Origin: an uncultured Lachnospiraceae bacterium | GTDB taxonomy: Bacteria > Bacillota > Clostridia > Lachnospirales > Lachnospiraceae | Assembly: GCA_934364805.1 (NCBI GenBank) | Contig: CAKRMH010000010.1 | Span: 1 to 64,000, forward strand | Reading direction: 5' to 3' | Length of the DNA: 64,000 bases | Shown: positions 1 through 7,675 of the stretch, piece by piece | How the letters are laid out: every line of letters begins with the position of its first letter | Numbering within the stretch: position 1 is the first letter of the stretch | Program-made: the position numbers and the translations under genes | Notes under the pieces: generated by a model | The model's input: only the letters and a program-made list of their open reading frames with translations | Databases searched by the model: none | What the model was told of the DNA's origin: nothing

Positions 1-81
<81 letters not shown>

Positions 82-338
82 ATATTTTTCACTTGGTGAG
101 GTTCTTTCGAACCTAGTGAAAAAACGGTTCTTCAAACTTGTTTGAAGAACTTCATTGTTTCATCCAGTTCAAAACTTAGCTTGGCTAAATTTATCCTTTG
201 ATTTAATGTTTAAAGGTGCATCTTTCGATGCTGTTCGTCAAATCTTTTTGATTTGCCTGAATAATTCTCATTGAATCTTTCAAGGTTTTTCACTGTTCAG
301 TTATCAATGTCCTTTGTTGTCGTCTCATCAGCGACAAC
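82..338 (-). other. rRNA operon leader rich in hairpins
   Basis: This is the transcribed leader between the rrn promoter and the 16S gene. It holds several perfect hairpins: GTTGTCG/CGACAAC (316-338), CAAATC/GATTTG (239-255), GCATC/GATGC with a TTTC loop (218-231), a 10-bp stem GTTCTTCAAA with a 4-nt loop (127-150), and AGGTTC/GAACCT (about 99-114). Such leaders normally carry antitermination signals and the 5' half of the 16S processing stem. The pairing partner would lie downstream of 16S, outside the window. No ORF or tRNA was seen here. Confidence 0.7.
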
Positions 339-344
339 TTCTAC

Positions 345-413
345 ATGATATCACCCAGAGTACCATGTGTCAACAACTTTTTTCATTTTTTTCGTTTTTT
401 GCGTTTTTTCGAT
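345..413 (-). promoter_or_regulatory. Strong sigma-A promoter of the rRNA operon with A-tract UP element
   Basis: On the minus strand a perfect -35 TTGACA (373-368) is followed by a 17-bp spacer and a -10 TATCAT (350-345). This predicts a start near 338. Just upstream of the -35, four A-tracts of 6-7 A (378-383, 386-392, 395-400, 404-409) recur every 8-9 bp, the form of an UP element or intrinsic bend. The remaining 414-527 shows nothing else I can name. Confidence 0.85.
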
Positions 414-527
414 TGTAACTGAATATTGCACTCATTGTAAATGTTTTCCTGTCGCCTTTTAAATCCGTTCCTTTTGACCAGCCCCATAATTCCGGGCAGC
501 AAATTTTCAATATCCACACTAAAGATT

Positions 528-1661
528 TTATTCAGCGAGCTCACGTAACGCCTGTATTCCTACGTCCAGTTCTTTCCTGGTATTAAACTGGGAAAAGCTG
601 AAACGTACCGCCCCCTGTTTTTGTGTTCCAAGCGCCTGATGCATCAACGGAGCGCAATGTGCTCCCGCACGTGTTGCAATTCCATAGGTTTCCATCAATT
701 CGTCTGCAACCTGTGCAGAATCATAATCACCAATATTTAACGCAATGATCGGTGCATGAAGTTCCGCCTCCGGATCACCATAAATGTGTATATCCGGAAT
801 ACTTCTGATCATCCGGTAAAAATAATCCGTTTTCTCATGTTCTTCCTGATATATCTGTTCCACACCTTTTTCTATTATATATGAAACAGCTGCATGCAGT
901 CCTGCGATTCCATGCGCATTCAAAGTACCTGCTTCCAGCCTTGCCGGCATCTCATCCGGCTGCGTTTTCAGATAAGACTGTACGCCACTCCCACCTACAA
1001 CCAGCGGTCGGATGTTGATTTCTGGAGCAACATAGATACCACCTGTCCCCTGTGGTCCAAGAAGTCCTTTATGTCCGGTAAAACACAACACAGATATCTT
1101 CATTTTCTGCACATCGATTGGAATGATCCCAGCGGTCTGAGACGCATCCACCAGAAAAAGCAGACGATGCTTCTTGCATATTTCGCCGATTTTTTCAAGA
1201 TCCAGCACATTTCCAGTCAGATTGGAAGCATGCGTACAAATCACTGCACGCGTATTGGAGCGGATTGCATTCTCCAGTTCTTCGTATGAAATATTTCCTT
1301 TTTTATCTGCCTGTAAAAATGAAAGCTCTGTTCCTGATTCTTCCATACGATATAACGGGCGAAGCACAGAATTATGTTCCATCACCGTCGTAATCACATG
1401 ATCCTCTGGTCTGAAAATTCCTGCAATTGCAATATTCAAGCTCTCCGTTGCATTCATTGTAAAAGCAATTCTGGATGGATCGTCAATATGAAACAATTCC
1501 GCAAGCAGTTCCCTTGTTTCGTATACCATACGGTTGCTTCCAAGCGCTGCGCTATGTGCTCCTCTTGATGCATTTCCAAGACTTTTCATTGCTTCCGCAA
1601 CCGCTTCTATTACTGCTTCTGGCTTTTGCAAAGAAGTCGCCGCATTATCAAAATAGATCAT
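528..1661 (-). CDS. Cysteine desulfurase family protein (selenium-locus type)
   Basis: A 377-aa fold-type I PLP enzyme of aminotransferase class V. It opens with the NifS-like FDNAATS motif. The PLP lysine lies in TGHKGLLGPQGTGG and the likely catalytic cysteine in RAGAHCAPLMH. These enzymes mobilise sulfur from cysteine or selenium from selenocysteine as a bound persulfide or selenide. From memory it resembles the EF2568-type desulfurase found beside yqeB in selenium-dependent molybdenum hydroxylase loci, and yqeB is its neighbour here. GGAGGAAT lies just before the ATG. It is probably the last gene of the selenium operon and likely supplies Se or S to the pathway; the exact substrate is an inference. 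Confidence 0.85.
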   Translation of the reverse strand: MIYFDNAATSLQKPEAVIEAVAEAMKSLGNASRGAHSAALGSNRMVYETRELLAELFHIDDPSRIAFTMNATESLNIAIAGIFRPEDHVITTVMEHNSVLRPLYRMEESGTELSFLQADKKGNISYEELENAIRSNTRAVICTHASNLTGNVLDLEKIGEICKKHRLLFLVDASQTAGIIPIDVQKMKISVLCFTGHKGLLGPQGTGGIYVAPEINIRPLVVGGSGVQSYLKTQPDEMPARLEAGTLNAHGIAGLHAAVSYIIEKGVEQIYQEEHEKTDYFYRMIRSIPDIHIYGDPEAELHAPIIALNIGDYDSAQVADELMETYGIATRAGAHCAPLMHQALGTQKQGAVRFSFSQFNTRKELDVGIQALRELAE

Positions 1662-2522
1662 TTATTCCTCCAAATATCCGAAAAAATCCTGACATACAAG
1701 CTGTAATACCGAACCTGCAATACATCTGGCTTTATCCGAGATTGTAAAACAGTTCCTAAGTTCCTCCTGTCTTGGATCAATATCCGCAATCTTAAATCCC
1801 CTGGTTACCGGATAACCATCACGGATCAGTCCTCTCACAATTCCTGTAATCGAAGCCTGTACCATATAATGTTCCGCCGGATTTTCCGTAGAAACATTGT
1901 CCTTATCATTCCTATCTGATGTGATATATGCAATTTCCTGCCCCTGTTCGACCACATCACCAATATGTGCCACATTGTGCAGTATTCCATCTGCTCCGGC
2001 ATGGATCACACGCTCTTTTGCATATCCACCGATATTGCCTGGAATTCCTGTATTTGGAACTGCCATTCCTTCTGTAATGATCCTGCCAAGATTATGTCCG
2101 CGCTTTGTTTCAATCACATAATCAACGTCCTGTCCTGCAAAAAATCCCGGGCCAAGCGCTATGGTCAGGGGTGCCATTGTGCGGTTTGTTCCAAGATTTT
2201 TCTTGGCAATGATCGCATCGATCAATACATCTGGATGTAATTTTTGAATAGATTCCCCCTTTGGATCAACCAGAACCGGAACATTCCCTGCTGACCAGAC
2301 CTCCTGCAACTGCTTAAGAGATTCCACACGCACCGCTTTCATCTGCTCCACGGTTGTCTCTTTCTGATAAACTGCTTCACTGATCGATACCTGTCTTCGA
2401 ATTGCCGCCGGATGTTCTGCTTCCAGTACCAGCACCTGAAAACCGCTTTTCCAAAGATAATAGATACTTCCTGTTGCAAGGTCACCACCACCTCGCACGA
2501 TAATCGTATAATGATCTTTCAT
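1662..2522 (-). CDS. yqeB: Selenium-dependent molybdenum hydroxylase accessory protein YqeB
   Basis: A protein of about 286 aa starting MKDHYTIIVRGGGDLATG, with the glycine-rich nucleotide-binding motif RGGGDLATG typical of the YqeB/EF2563 family. The family is found where selD exists without selenocysteine machinery and is thought to help mature the labile selenium cofactor of molybdenum hydroxylases such as xanthine dehydrogenase; its chemistry is not settled. An ATG at 2549 in the same frame would add nine residues but lacks a good ribosome site. The ATG at 2522 follows GGAGAAAA and matches the family N-terminus, so it is preferred. The gene sits between the Se carrier and the desulfurase in one operon. 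Confidence 0.87.
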   Translation of the reverse strand: MKDHYTIIVRGGGDLATGSIYYLWKSGFQVLVLEAEHPAAIRRQVSISEAVYQKETTVEQMKAVRVESLKQLQEVWSAGNVPVLVDPKGESIQKLHPDVLIDAIIAKKNLGTNRTMAPLTIALGPGFFAGQDVDYVIETKRGHNLGRIITEGMAVPNTGIPGNIGGYAKERVIHAGADGILHNVAHIGDVVEQGQEIAYITSDRNDKDNVSTENPAEHYMVQASITGIVRGLIRDGYPVTRGFKIADIDPRQEELRNCFTISDKARCIAGSVLQLVCQDFFGYLEE

Positions 2523-2542
2523 TTTTCTCCATTTCTGTCCTG

Positions 2543-2779
2543 TTAACATAACACTATCTGTTCCGCTTCATATTCGATTTTTTCAGTCTGCATCATCTGA
2601 AGCAGTATTGTGCGTGCCTCCGGTTCCGCTTTCCATGCCAGTCCACATCCAGCGCTGATCTCTCTTGGCAATGGGATCAGTCTTCCCGGAAGCTGATGCA
2701 GCGCTGCACATTTCTCCATGCGCATCGCCGCCGTTGTAGTTGAAAAAGATATGATAAACGTATTCTTTTTTTCTCTCAT
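2543..2779 (-). CDS. DUF3343-like putative Se/S carrier protein
   Basis: A 78-aa protein with two cysteines, in EKCAALHQ and SAGCGLAW. Size, context and sequence resemble the DUF3343 family, described as putative selenium or sulfur carriers. Its ATG overlaps the yedF stop codon as TAATG, so translation of the two is probably coupled. The likely role is to hold a selenide or persulfide and pass it between the desulfurase and SelD or YqeB. Family assignment is from memory; function is inferred from context. Confidence 0.7.
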   Translation of the reverse strand: MREKKNTFIISFSTTTAAMRMEKCAALHQLPGRLIPLPREISAGCGLAWKAEPEARTILLQMMQTEKIEYEAEQIVLC

Positions 2780-3432
2780 TATGGTTTTACGATCCGATCT
2801 GCCTGCGTCATTTTCTCAGCGATTACATACATATTTGTGACTTCTCCGACTTTCAGCTGTTCTGTCAGGCCATAATGATTCAGGCAGGTTCCGCAGGTAA
2901 GAATTTCTACGCCCTGTGCTTCCAGAGAACGCAGATCTTCCAGAGACGGAGAATTTTCACATGCAATTTTAGCACCTCCATTGTACATAAGAATTGTCGC
3001 AGGCAGTTCCTCCTGCTGACTTAATGCATAGATAAAACCTTTCATAAGAACTGCCCCAAGTTCGGGATCTCCCTCGCCCATTGTGGAAGAAGAAAGAACA
3101 ACGACCGTGTTCTTCTTTCGCGCATCCGGATAACATTCCAAAGCATCCGTATGCTCCATAACCTGATTGTTCTGATCTGCCATTTTCTGCTCAGAAGATA
3201 CATGTTCAGCAGTTTCGCTGATCGATAAGATCACTTCATATTTGTTCTCTTCAAGTTTCTGTGACTTCACACCATATCCCTTCTGTTTCGCCATTTTCGT
3301 CAGATTCTGAACGGCAATCTCATTGTCAACCAGTGTCTGGATCTCTCCGGCTCCATTTAATTCTTTCATCGCATTTTTCGTCTTCACAACTGGAATCGGG
3401 CATGCATCGCCCATAGCGTTTACTGTAATCAT
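2779..3432 (-). CDS. yedF: Selenium metabolism protein YedF (TusA-like plus DsrE-like domains)
   Basis: A 217-aa protein in two parts. Residues 1-75 are a SirA/TusA-like domain with the sulfur-carrier motif ACPIPVVKTK (Cys at position 11). The rest is a DsrE/DsrF-like domain containing GAVLMKGFIYAL and the cysteine-bearing CGTCLNHYG stretch. The full-length form fused this way is characteristic of selenium loci, where it lies next to selD. It is presumed to relay reduced selenium to SelD or to the final enzyme. It sits just downstream of selD on the same strand. Confidence 0.88.
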   Translation of the reverse strand: MITVNAMGDACPIPVVKTKNAMKELNGAGEIQTLVDNEIAVQNLTKMAKQKGYGVKSQKLEENKYEVILSISETAEHVSSEQKMADQNNQVMEHTDALECYPDARKKNTVVVLSSSTMGEGDPELGAVLMKGFIYALSQQEELPATILMYNGGAKIACENSPSLEDLRSLEAQGVEILTCGTCLNHYGLTEQLKVGEVTNMYVIAEKMTQADRIVKP

Positions 3433-3470
3433 ATTTTTTTCCTCTTTTCTTCTTTCCTGTAATGATAATC

Positions 3471-4517
3471 TTATTTTGTGACTGTGATCTCTTTGTTCGG
3501 TAACGTCTGCGGATCACCTGTCTCAGATATCTCTCCTACGATAGCCGCTGGAAGTCCGGCTTTTTGCAATTCATGAACCAGTGCCTGTGCATGTTCACGC
3601 TTTACTGCCACCAATAAGCCGCCGGAAGTCTGCGGATCAAACAAAACCTCTTCCATTGCAAATGAAATATCAGAAAACTCCACATACGGTTCCACATGAT
3701 TGCGATTTCTCTGTCCTGCCGCTGTCAGCAGAAACTCATCCGCATACGACAGGGCCTCCGGAAAAACCGGCACCTGGTCTGCATAAATCCTGCATCTGAG
3801 CCTGCCATCCATCATTTCATGCAGATGCCCCAGGAATCCGAATCCCGTCACATCCGTACAGGCATGTATCGCATACTTTCTGCAGATTTCCGAGGCTTTT
3901 TTATTCAATGTTGTCATAGATGTAATTGCAGCATTCATTGCCTCTTCGGATGCCTCATTTACTCTGTTTGCGGTACAGATAATCCCCACTCCAAGCTTTT
4001 TTGTCAGGATCAGCTGATCCCCCGGTCTTCCTGAGTTATTCGACCAGATCTTCTTCGGATGAACCGTTCCCATTACAGAAAGCCCGTATTTTACCGTTGC
4101 ATCCTGAATTGAATGACCGCCTGCAAGTGTTCCACCCGCTTCGATCACTTTTTCTGAGCCGCCACGCATAATTTCTCCCAGAATATTCAGATCCATCTTT
4201 TCCGGAAAACATACAATATTTAACGCAGTTTTAACTTCTCCACCCATTGCATAAATATCGCTAAGTGCATTCGTGGCAGCTATTTTTCCAAATGTATATG
4301 GATCTTCTACTACTGGCGGGAAAAAATCCAGTGTCTGTACGATTGCTGTATCATCACTCACCTGATAAACAGCAGCATCATCCCTGCTGTCGTATCCAAC
4401 CAGAAGATTGGCATCCTTTTCACCTTTTGGCAGTTTTTCCAGAATATGATTTAAAATTCCTGCACCAAGCTTTGCTGTACACCCTCCACTCTGACAGAAC
4501 GTAATTTTTTCCTCCAT
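3471..4517 (-). CDS. selD: Selenide, water dikinase (selenophosphate synthetase)
   Basis: A 348-aa SelD of normal length. It makes selenophosphate from selenide and ATP. The N-terminus has the Se-binding region SGGCTAKLG with a cysteine rather than selenocysteine at the active position. The AIR-synthase-like fold shows DDAAVYQ, AGGHSIQD and DVTGFGFLGHL, and QTSGGLL near the end. No selA or selB lies in the window, while yqeB, yqeC and yedF surround it. This fits selenophosphate use for a labile Se cofactor rather than, or in addition to, selenocysteine. A start six bases downstream of the yqeC stop suggests one transcript. Confidence 0.95.
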   Translation of the reverse strand: MEEKITFCQSGGCTAKLGAGILNHILEKLPKGEKDANLLVGYDSRDDAAVYQVSDDTAIVQTLDFFPPVVEDPYTFGKIAATNALSDIYAMGGEVKTALNIVCFPEKMDLNILGEIMRGGSEKVIEAGGTLAGGHSIQDATVKYGLSVMGTVHPKKIWSNNSGRPGDQLILTKKLGVGIICTANRVNEASEEAMNAAITSMTTLNKKASEICRKYAIHACTDVTGFGFLGHLHEMMDGRLRCRIYADQVPVFPEALSYADEFLLTAAGQRNRNHVEPYVEFSDISFAMEEVLFDPQTSGGLLVAVKREHAQALVHELQKAGLPAAIVGEISETGDPQTLPNKEITVTK

Positions 4518-4523
4518 ATCCTT

Positions 4524-5324
4524 CTACTCCTTTTCCTGTTTCTTTCCGGTCAGACAAATCCGCATGATCCCGTTCTCCTGAAGCTGCATTGCAATTCCGA
4601 CCGCTTCTTTTAACATTGCTTCATTATCACACTGGTTCAGGCATACATAGTACTTGCGATTGCTCGTATTTTTCGCAGTGCCATCGCAGGATGCCAGAAT
4701 TGCAGCTAACTCATCTGCTGTAAGATAGTCCGATGTGTGGATCTGACCTGTTTTCGTTCCAGATACCTCATCCTGCCCCGCATGATAACGATTCAGGAAA
4801 GCAAGGACATCTGCTTTACGGAAACAGGTCTGCCCGATCGGTTTTCCGAGGGCACTCAGTCCTGCCACACCAACCACAATGTCACATTCCGGCAGGATCA
4901 CCGGCTCATGCGAGGCTGGCACTTTACACGGAAAATGTTTTGCCCCGTCGGATTCGATCAATACAAGATCTGCCTCTGACATCATCTGTTTCAAAACTGT
5001 CTGATCCGGCTTACAAAGTTTTTTCTCCTGTTCTGCTGCCGCTCCGATCACCGCATAAGTTCCTTGTTTCCATAATTCGTGTACCCGTCTGACATCCCAT
5101 GCCATAACAGCATCTGGTGGAATCATCATGTGTGTCGTTGTCGTTACAAGGACTCTCCTGCCAAAGGAAGCCGCCTTCTGCGCCATAAGATACAGCATTG
5201 TCGTTTTTCCACCCGCACCAACCAGAGACACCACATGTCCCTTTTCCTGCAAAAATGGAAACGCTGATTCCAGATTACTTTGTTTCAATTGCCCTGAGGT
5301 ATTTACCACATAGAACGCTCTCAT
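4524..5324 (-). CDS. yqeC: Selenium cofactor biosynthesis protein YqeC
   Basis: A P-loop protein of about 266 aa with Walker A VGAGGKTTMLY near the N-terminus, the TTTTHM motif and LIESDGAKHFP, all typical of the YqeC family that accompanies yqeB and orphan selD. Its exact reaction is unknown; a nucleotide-dependent step in Se-cofactor assembly or insertion is assumed. An upstream in-frame start at 5375 would add 17 residues inside the preceding gene. The ATG at 5324 is preferred because it forms a classic ATGA overlap with the upstream stop and has GGAG about five bases before it. Confidence 0.87.
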   Translation of the reverse strand: MRAFYVVNTSGQLKQSNLESAFPFLQEKGHVVSLVGAGGKTTMLYLMAQKAASFGRRVLVTTTTHMMIPPDAVMAWDVRRVHELWKQGTYAVIGAAAEQEKKLCKPDQTVLKQMMSEADLVLIESDGAKHFPCKVPASHEPVILPECDIVVGVAGLSALGKPIGQTCFRKADVLAFLNRYHAGQDEVSGTKTGQIHTSDYLTADELAAILASCDGTAKNTSNRKYYVCLNQCDNEAMLKEAVGIAMQLQENGIMRICLTGKKQEKE

Positions 5325-5680
5325 TCCTGCTCCTGACATAGATGTGATACTTTCTGCGAAGTTGTGATCTGCCACATTGCTTCCTCTGTTTCGCCCCAGC
5401 GGAAAAGTGTTTTTGTATCATCATCGTATTCTTTCTGCAGACGATAATTTTTCATGATCCCGATCAGGTATTCCTCATTCTCATTTCCCGGAGTAATACT
5501 GCCCAGATTTTCAAGAATTTTATGAAACAAACTCTCCGGCTCCATCTCTTCTGAAATATCCAGATGGTATAATTTCTTCATAAGTCCTGCTGCATAGTAA
5601 AACTCATAATTTCCTAAAAGAATGGACTTTTTCCTAAGACATTTCAATATGACACTCTGACGTGCAATGGACGGTACCAT
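5321..5680 (-). CDS. Unknown protein heading the selenium operon
   Basis: A 119-aa protein that I do not recognise. It has a hydrophobic, leucine-rich first half (ILLGNYEFYYAAGLMKKLYHL) and an acidic, tryptophan-containing second half. There is no signal peptide, membrane span or cysteine pair. It overlaps yqeC by four bases (ATGA), so it is translated with the selenium genes and is probably functionally linked to them. It is the first gene after a terminator-like hairpin. Being a genuine gene is likely from the tight coupling; its function is unknown. Confidence 0.6.
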   Translation of the reverse strand: MVPSIARQSVILKCLRKKSILLGNYEFYYAAGLMKKLYHLDISEEMEPESLFHKILENLGSITPGNENEEYLIGIMKNYRLQKEYDDDTKTLFRWGETEEAMWQITTSQKVSHLCQEQE

Positions 5681-5717
5681 AACATTCCTCTTTTCTGTCT
5701 AAGACATCTATTTCCGG

Positions 5718-5746
5718 AAAAAGACTGCCTTTCCGGCAGCCTTTTT
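5718..5746 (-). terminator. Hairpin with T-tract after spoVAB
   Basis: On the minus strand the arms AAAAAGGCTGCC and GGCAGTCTTTTT pair fully if one G-U is allowed, around a 5-nt GGAAA loop, and the 3' arm ends in T5. It lies downstream of spoVAB and about 40 bases upstream of the 119-aa gene. It could end the spoVA transcript or act in the leader of the selenium operon, because a TATAAT (5771-5766) lies upstream of it. Confidence 0.75.
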
Positions 5747-5811
5747 CTATTGTCATCTGTATTTTATTATAATTCGATTCACTTGTCCAGAACAGACCGT
5801 CCTGCTTCAAC

Positions 5812-6333
5812 TCACATATGATATCCGGTTACAAAATAAAACAGCGCTCCTGCAAATTTACCCAAAGCCATCATTAACATGACCCATTGCAGACCTCGTT
5901 TTATATGAAGTCTTTTAAACAAAATAGGAAATGTATCCAGAATTTCTGCCAATGCCACCGAAATACAGCCAACAAAGATTCCTGCGCAGATTCCATATAC
6001 TGCGATCAGGATATGTCCAAGTGCTGTCGCAGCCAGTACCCAAAGTGCCATTGGCTGCCAGATATCACCACTTGACAGAATATTGCTGACCGAAAGTTCC
6101 TCGTCTCCGGTTAATCCAAGCAGCCGTAAAGGCTCAAACACAGACACTGCATTTCCAATGATGCCACCTGCTGCGATCATATTTTCCACAAGCAATACCC
6201 GTCCTGCAAGATTGGATCTGCGCAAAATCCGCGGTACAACTCCGATGACCAGAATAAACGCAAATGTTCCCGCAGCGACTCCTACTCCGGACACGAAGGC
6301 AAGAAATGCTAAAATGAAATGCTTAATCAACAT
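5812..6333 (-). CDS. spoVAB: Stage V sporulation protein AB
   Basis: A membrane protein of about 173 aa with five or so hydrophobic segments. The conserved start of the family is visible as GVGVAAGTFAFILVIGVVPRI, and the later ALAEILDTFPILFKRL matches the B. subtilis SpoVAB C-terminal half. SpoVA proteins form part of the inner-membrane channel for dipicolinic acid in spores. The ATG at 6333 puts the hydrophobic helix near the N-terminus and overlaps the spoVAA end by 11 bases; a start at 6360 is also open. The family is certain from pairing with spoVAA. Confidence 0.88.
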   Translation of the reverse strand: MLIKHFILAFLAFVSGVGVAAGTFAFILVIGVVPRILRRSNLAGRVLLVENMIAAGGIIGNAVSVFEPLRLLGLTGDEELSVSNILSSGDIWQPMALWVLAATALGHILIAVYGICAGIFVGCISVALAEILDTFPILFKRLHIKRGLQWVMLMMALGKFAGALFYFVTGYHM

Positions 6334-6973
6334 CCTCTGTATGTCCTTTCCTGCTGGCATTCTCTATAAATGTCGTATTCATATCCTGTTCGTATTTCCG
6401 CATTTCAACCTGAATTGGAGTTGGATCACTGGTAATCTTTTTTCTTCCAAAATGGTTAAAAAATACAAGAATACCTGCAGCCAGTCCAATACAGTAGAAA
6501 ATTTCCAGTTCACTGACTTGTGGTTTCTCGTTTCCCATAACCTGCTTATAGAATTTTTCAAACACCTCGACAACAGACACATCATTATTAAATGCCATGA
6601 TCGTAAATGCTGCCCCGAAGAATATTATGATGCACACAAGGATCAGCTTCAGGTTTTCAAACCATTTTTCCCGGTTCTGCTGCACCACATACTGCACAAC
6701 AAAATCCTGTTCACCGATACTCTCCACCTGCGCATTCGGATAATCTTCATGGATCAGTTCGATTACTTTTAAAATCGAAAATACTTCTACCTGATTTTTC
6801 ATTTCCGTCTGATCTGGCTTGGACGGGAATGTAAAAAGCTTTTTCTGTTTGATCTGCCGAAGCATCGGTTCATTGGTGCATTCCATCGTCACCACATCCC
6901 CGATCTTCACATTACGGTCAAATGTAAGGGTGCTCATATCTGCCTTCAGGTATATGATCTCGTCGCTGTTCAT
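6323..6973 (-). CDS. spoVAA: Stage V sporulation protein AA
   Basis: A 216-aa protein with a soluble N-terminal domain of about 100 residues and two membrane segments (LKLILVCIIIFFGAAFTIMAF and the one around IGLAAGILVFFNHFG). The motifs FNNDVSVVEV, FFNHFGRKK and PTPIQVEMRKYEQDM correspond closely to B. subtilis SpoVAA. It acts with the other SpoVA proteins in uptake and release of dipicolinic acid in the forespore. Only AA and AB are here; the AC-AF genes do not follow. Confidence 0.92.
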   Translation of the reverse strand: MNSDEIIYLKADMSTLTFDRNVKIGDVVTMECTNEPMLRQIKQKKLFTFPSKPDQTEMKNQVEVFSILKVIELIHEDYPNAQVESIGEQDFVVQYVVQQNREKWFENLKLILVCIIIFFGAAFTIMAFNNDVSVVEVFEKFYKQVMGNEKPQVSELEIFYCIGLAAGILVFFNHFGRKKITSDPTPIQVEMRKYEQDMNTTFIENASRKGHTEDVD

Positions 6974-6976
6974 CCT

Positions 6977-7174
6977 CTATACCTCCGCCGTATGCATGCT
7001 ATGCACCAGTGTGCCATCTGCTGGAATCTCTCTGTTATCCTGACATGTCACAAAATACCAGACAGCTCCTGCAACGATCACGATTAAAAGAACACAAAGG
7101 AATGCACGGTATCCATGCATCCCTTTCTTTCTGCCACAATCAAATTTTAATTCGTTTTTACCTCTGTATCTCAT
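6977..7174 (-). CDS. Small single-span membrane protein upstream of spoVAA
   Basis: A protein of about 65 aa: a basic N-terminus, one membrane helix (AFLCVLLIVIVAGAVWYFV) and a short polar tail. It ends three bases before spoVAA begins, so the three genes must be one unit and a sporulation role is likely. The ATG at 7174 is eight bases after AGAGG; a GTG at 7183 is too close to that site. I know no named family. Confidence 0.6.
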   Translation of the reverse strand: MRYRGKNELKFDCGRKKGMHGYRAFLCVLLIVIVAGAVWYFVTCQDNREIPADGTLVHSMHTAEV

Positions 7175-7237
7175 GCGCTTCACCTCTTAAAATCTTTTTA
7201 AGGAAAGTATGCGCAATTGATGTATGATTATGTGTTT

Positions 7238-7675
7238 TTAAAATTTACCGTACAATTTGTTCAGCCACGACTGTGGAATCGCAAACGCAAACAGAATCCC
7301 AAACACGATGGAGGCTGCGATCTCACAGGTCTCCATACCCTTACTGTAACAAAGGGTGGATTCTCCGGTGATCAGATAATATGCTGTATAATAGATTCCC
7401 GCTCCCGGAACAAGCGGGAAAATCCCTGACAGCAGATATAGCGTAGCCGGCTGCTTTCGTATCACCGCAAGTGTGCGCGAAAAAATCGACAGCACAAACG
7501 TTGCGGCCGTTGTAGACAACATCAGTCCCAGATTATGATGGAACATTACATAATAAACAATCCATCCGATCGCTCCGGAAAGTCCACAGAGCAGCCATTC
7601 ATTTCTCGGTGCACAAAAGAGGATTGCAAATGCCATCGTTGCGATCATAGAGAGTGCGAACTGTATGATAATCAT
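7238..7675 (-). CDS. Threonine/serine exporter family, small subunit (ThrE C-terminal half)
   Basis: A 146-aa very hydrophobic protein with about five spans; the motif GIFPLVPGAGIYYT is characteristic of the DUF3815/ThrE_2 half. In actinobacteria one ThrE polypeptide combines this part with the larger DUF1212 part. Here they are two coupled genes: the stop of the upstream gene and this ATG overlap as TAATG. AGGAGGAATT precedes the ATG. It probably exports small amino acids together with its partner. Confidence 0.85.
   Translation of the reverse strand: MIIIQFALSMIATMAFAILFCAPRNEWLLCGLSGAIGWIVYYVMFHHNLGLMLSTTAATFVLSIFSRTLAVIRKQPATLYLLSGIFPLVPGAGIYYTAYYLITGESTLCYSKGMETCEIAASIVFGILFAFAIPQSWLNKLYGKF

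Noticed and set aside
3326..3517. 63-codon frame bridging selD and yedF
   Set aside because: It overlaps both genes in another frame and is highly basic low-complexity sequence.
3471..4517. Selenoprotein form of SelD with in-frame UGA
   Set aside because: The active position is a cysteine in GGCTAK and the frame is open throughout, so no selenocysteine codon is needed.
6083..6772. 229-codon open frame on the plus strand
   Set aside because: It lies wholly antisense to spoVAB and spoVAA, which have clear family motifs; no ribosome site or protein-like motif supports it.
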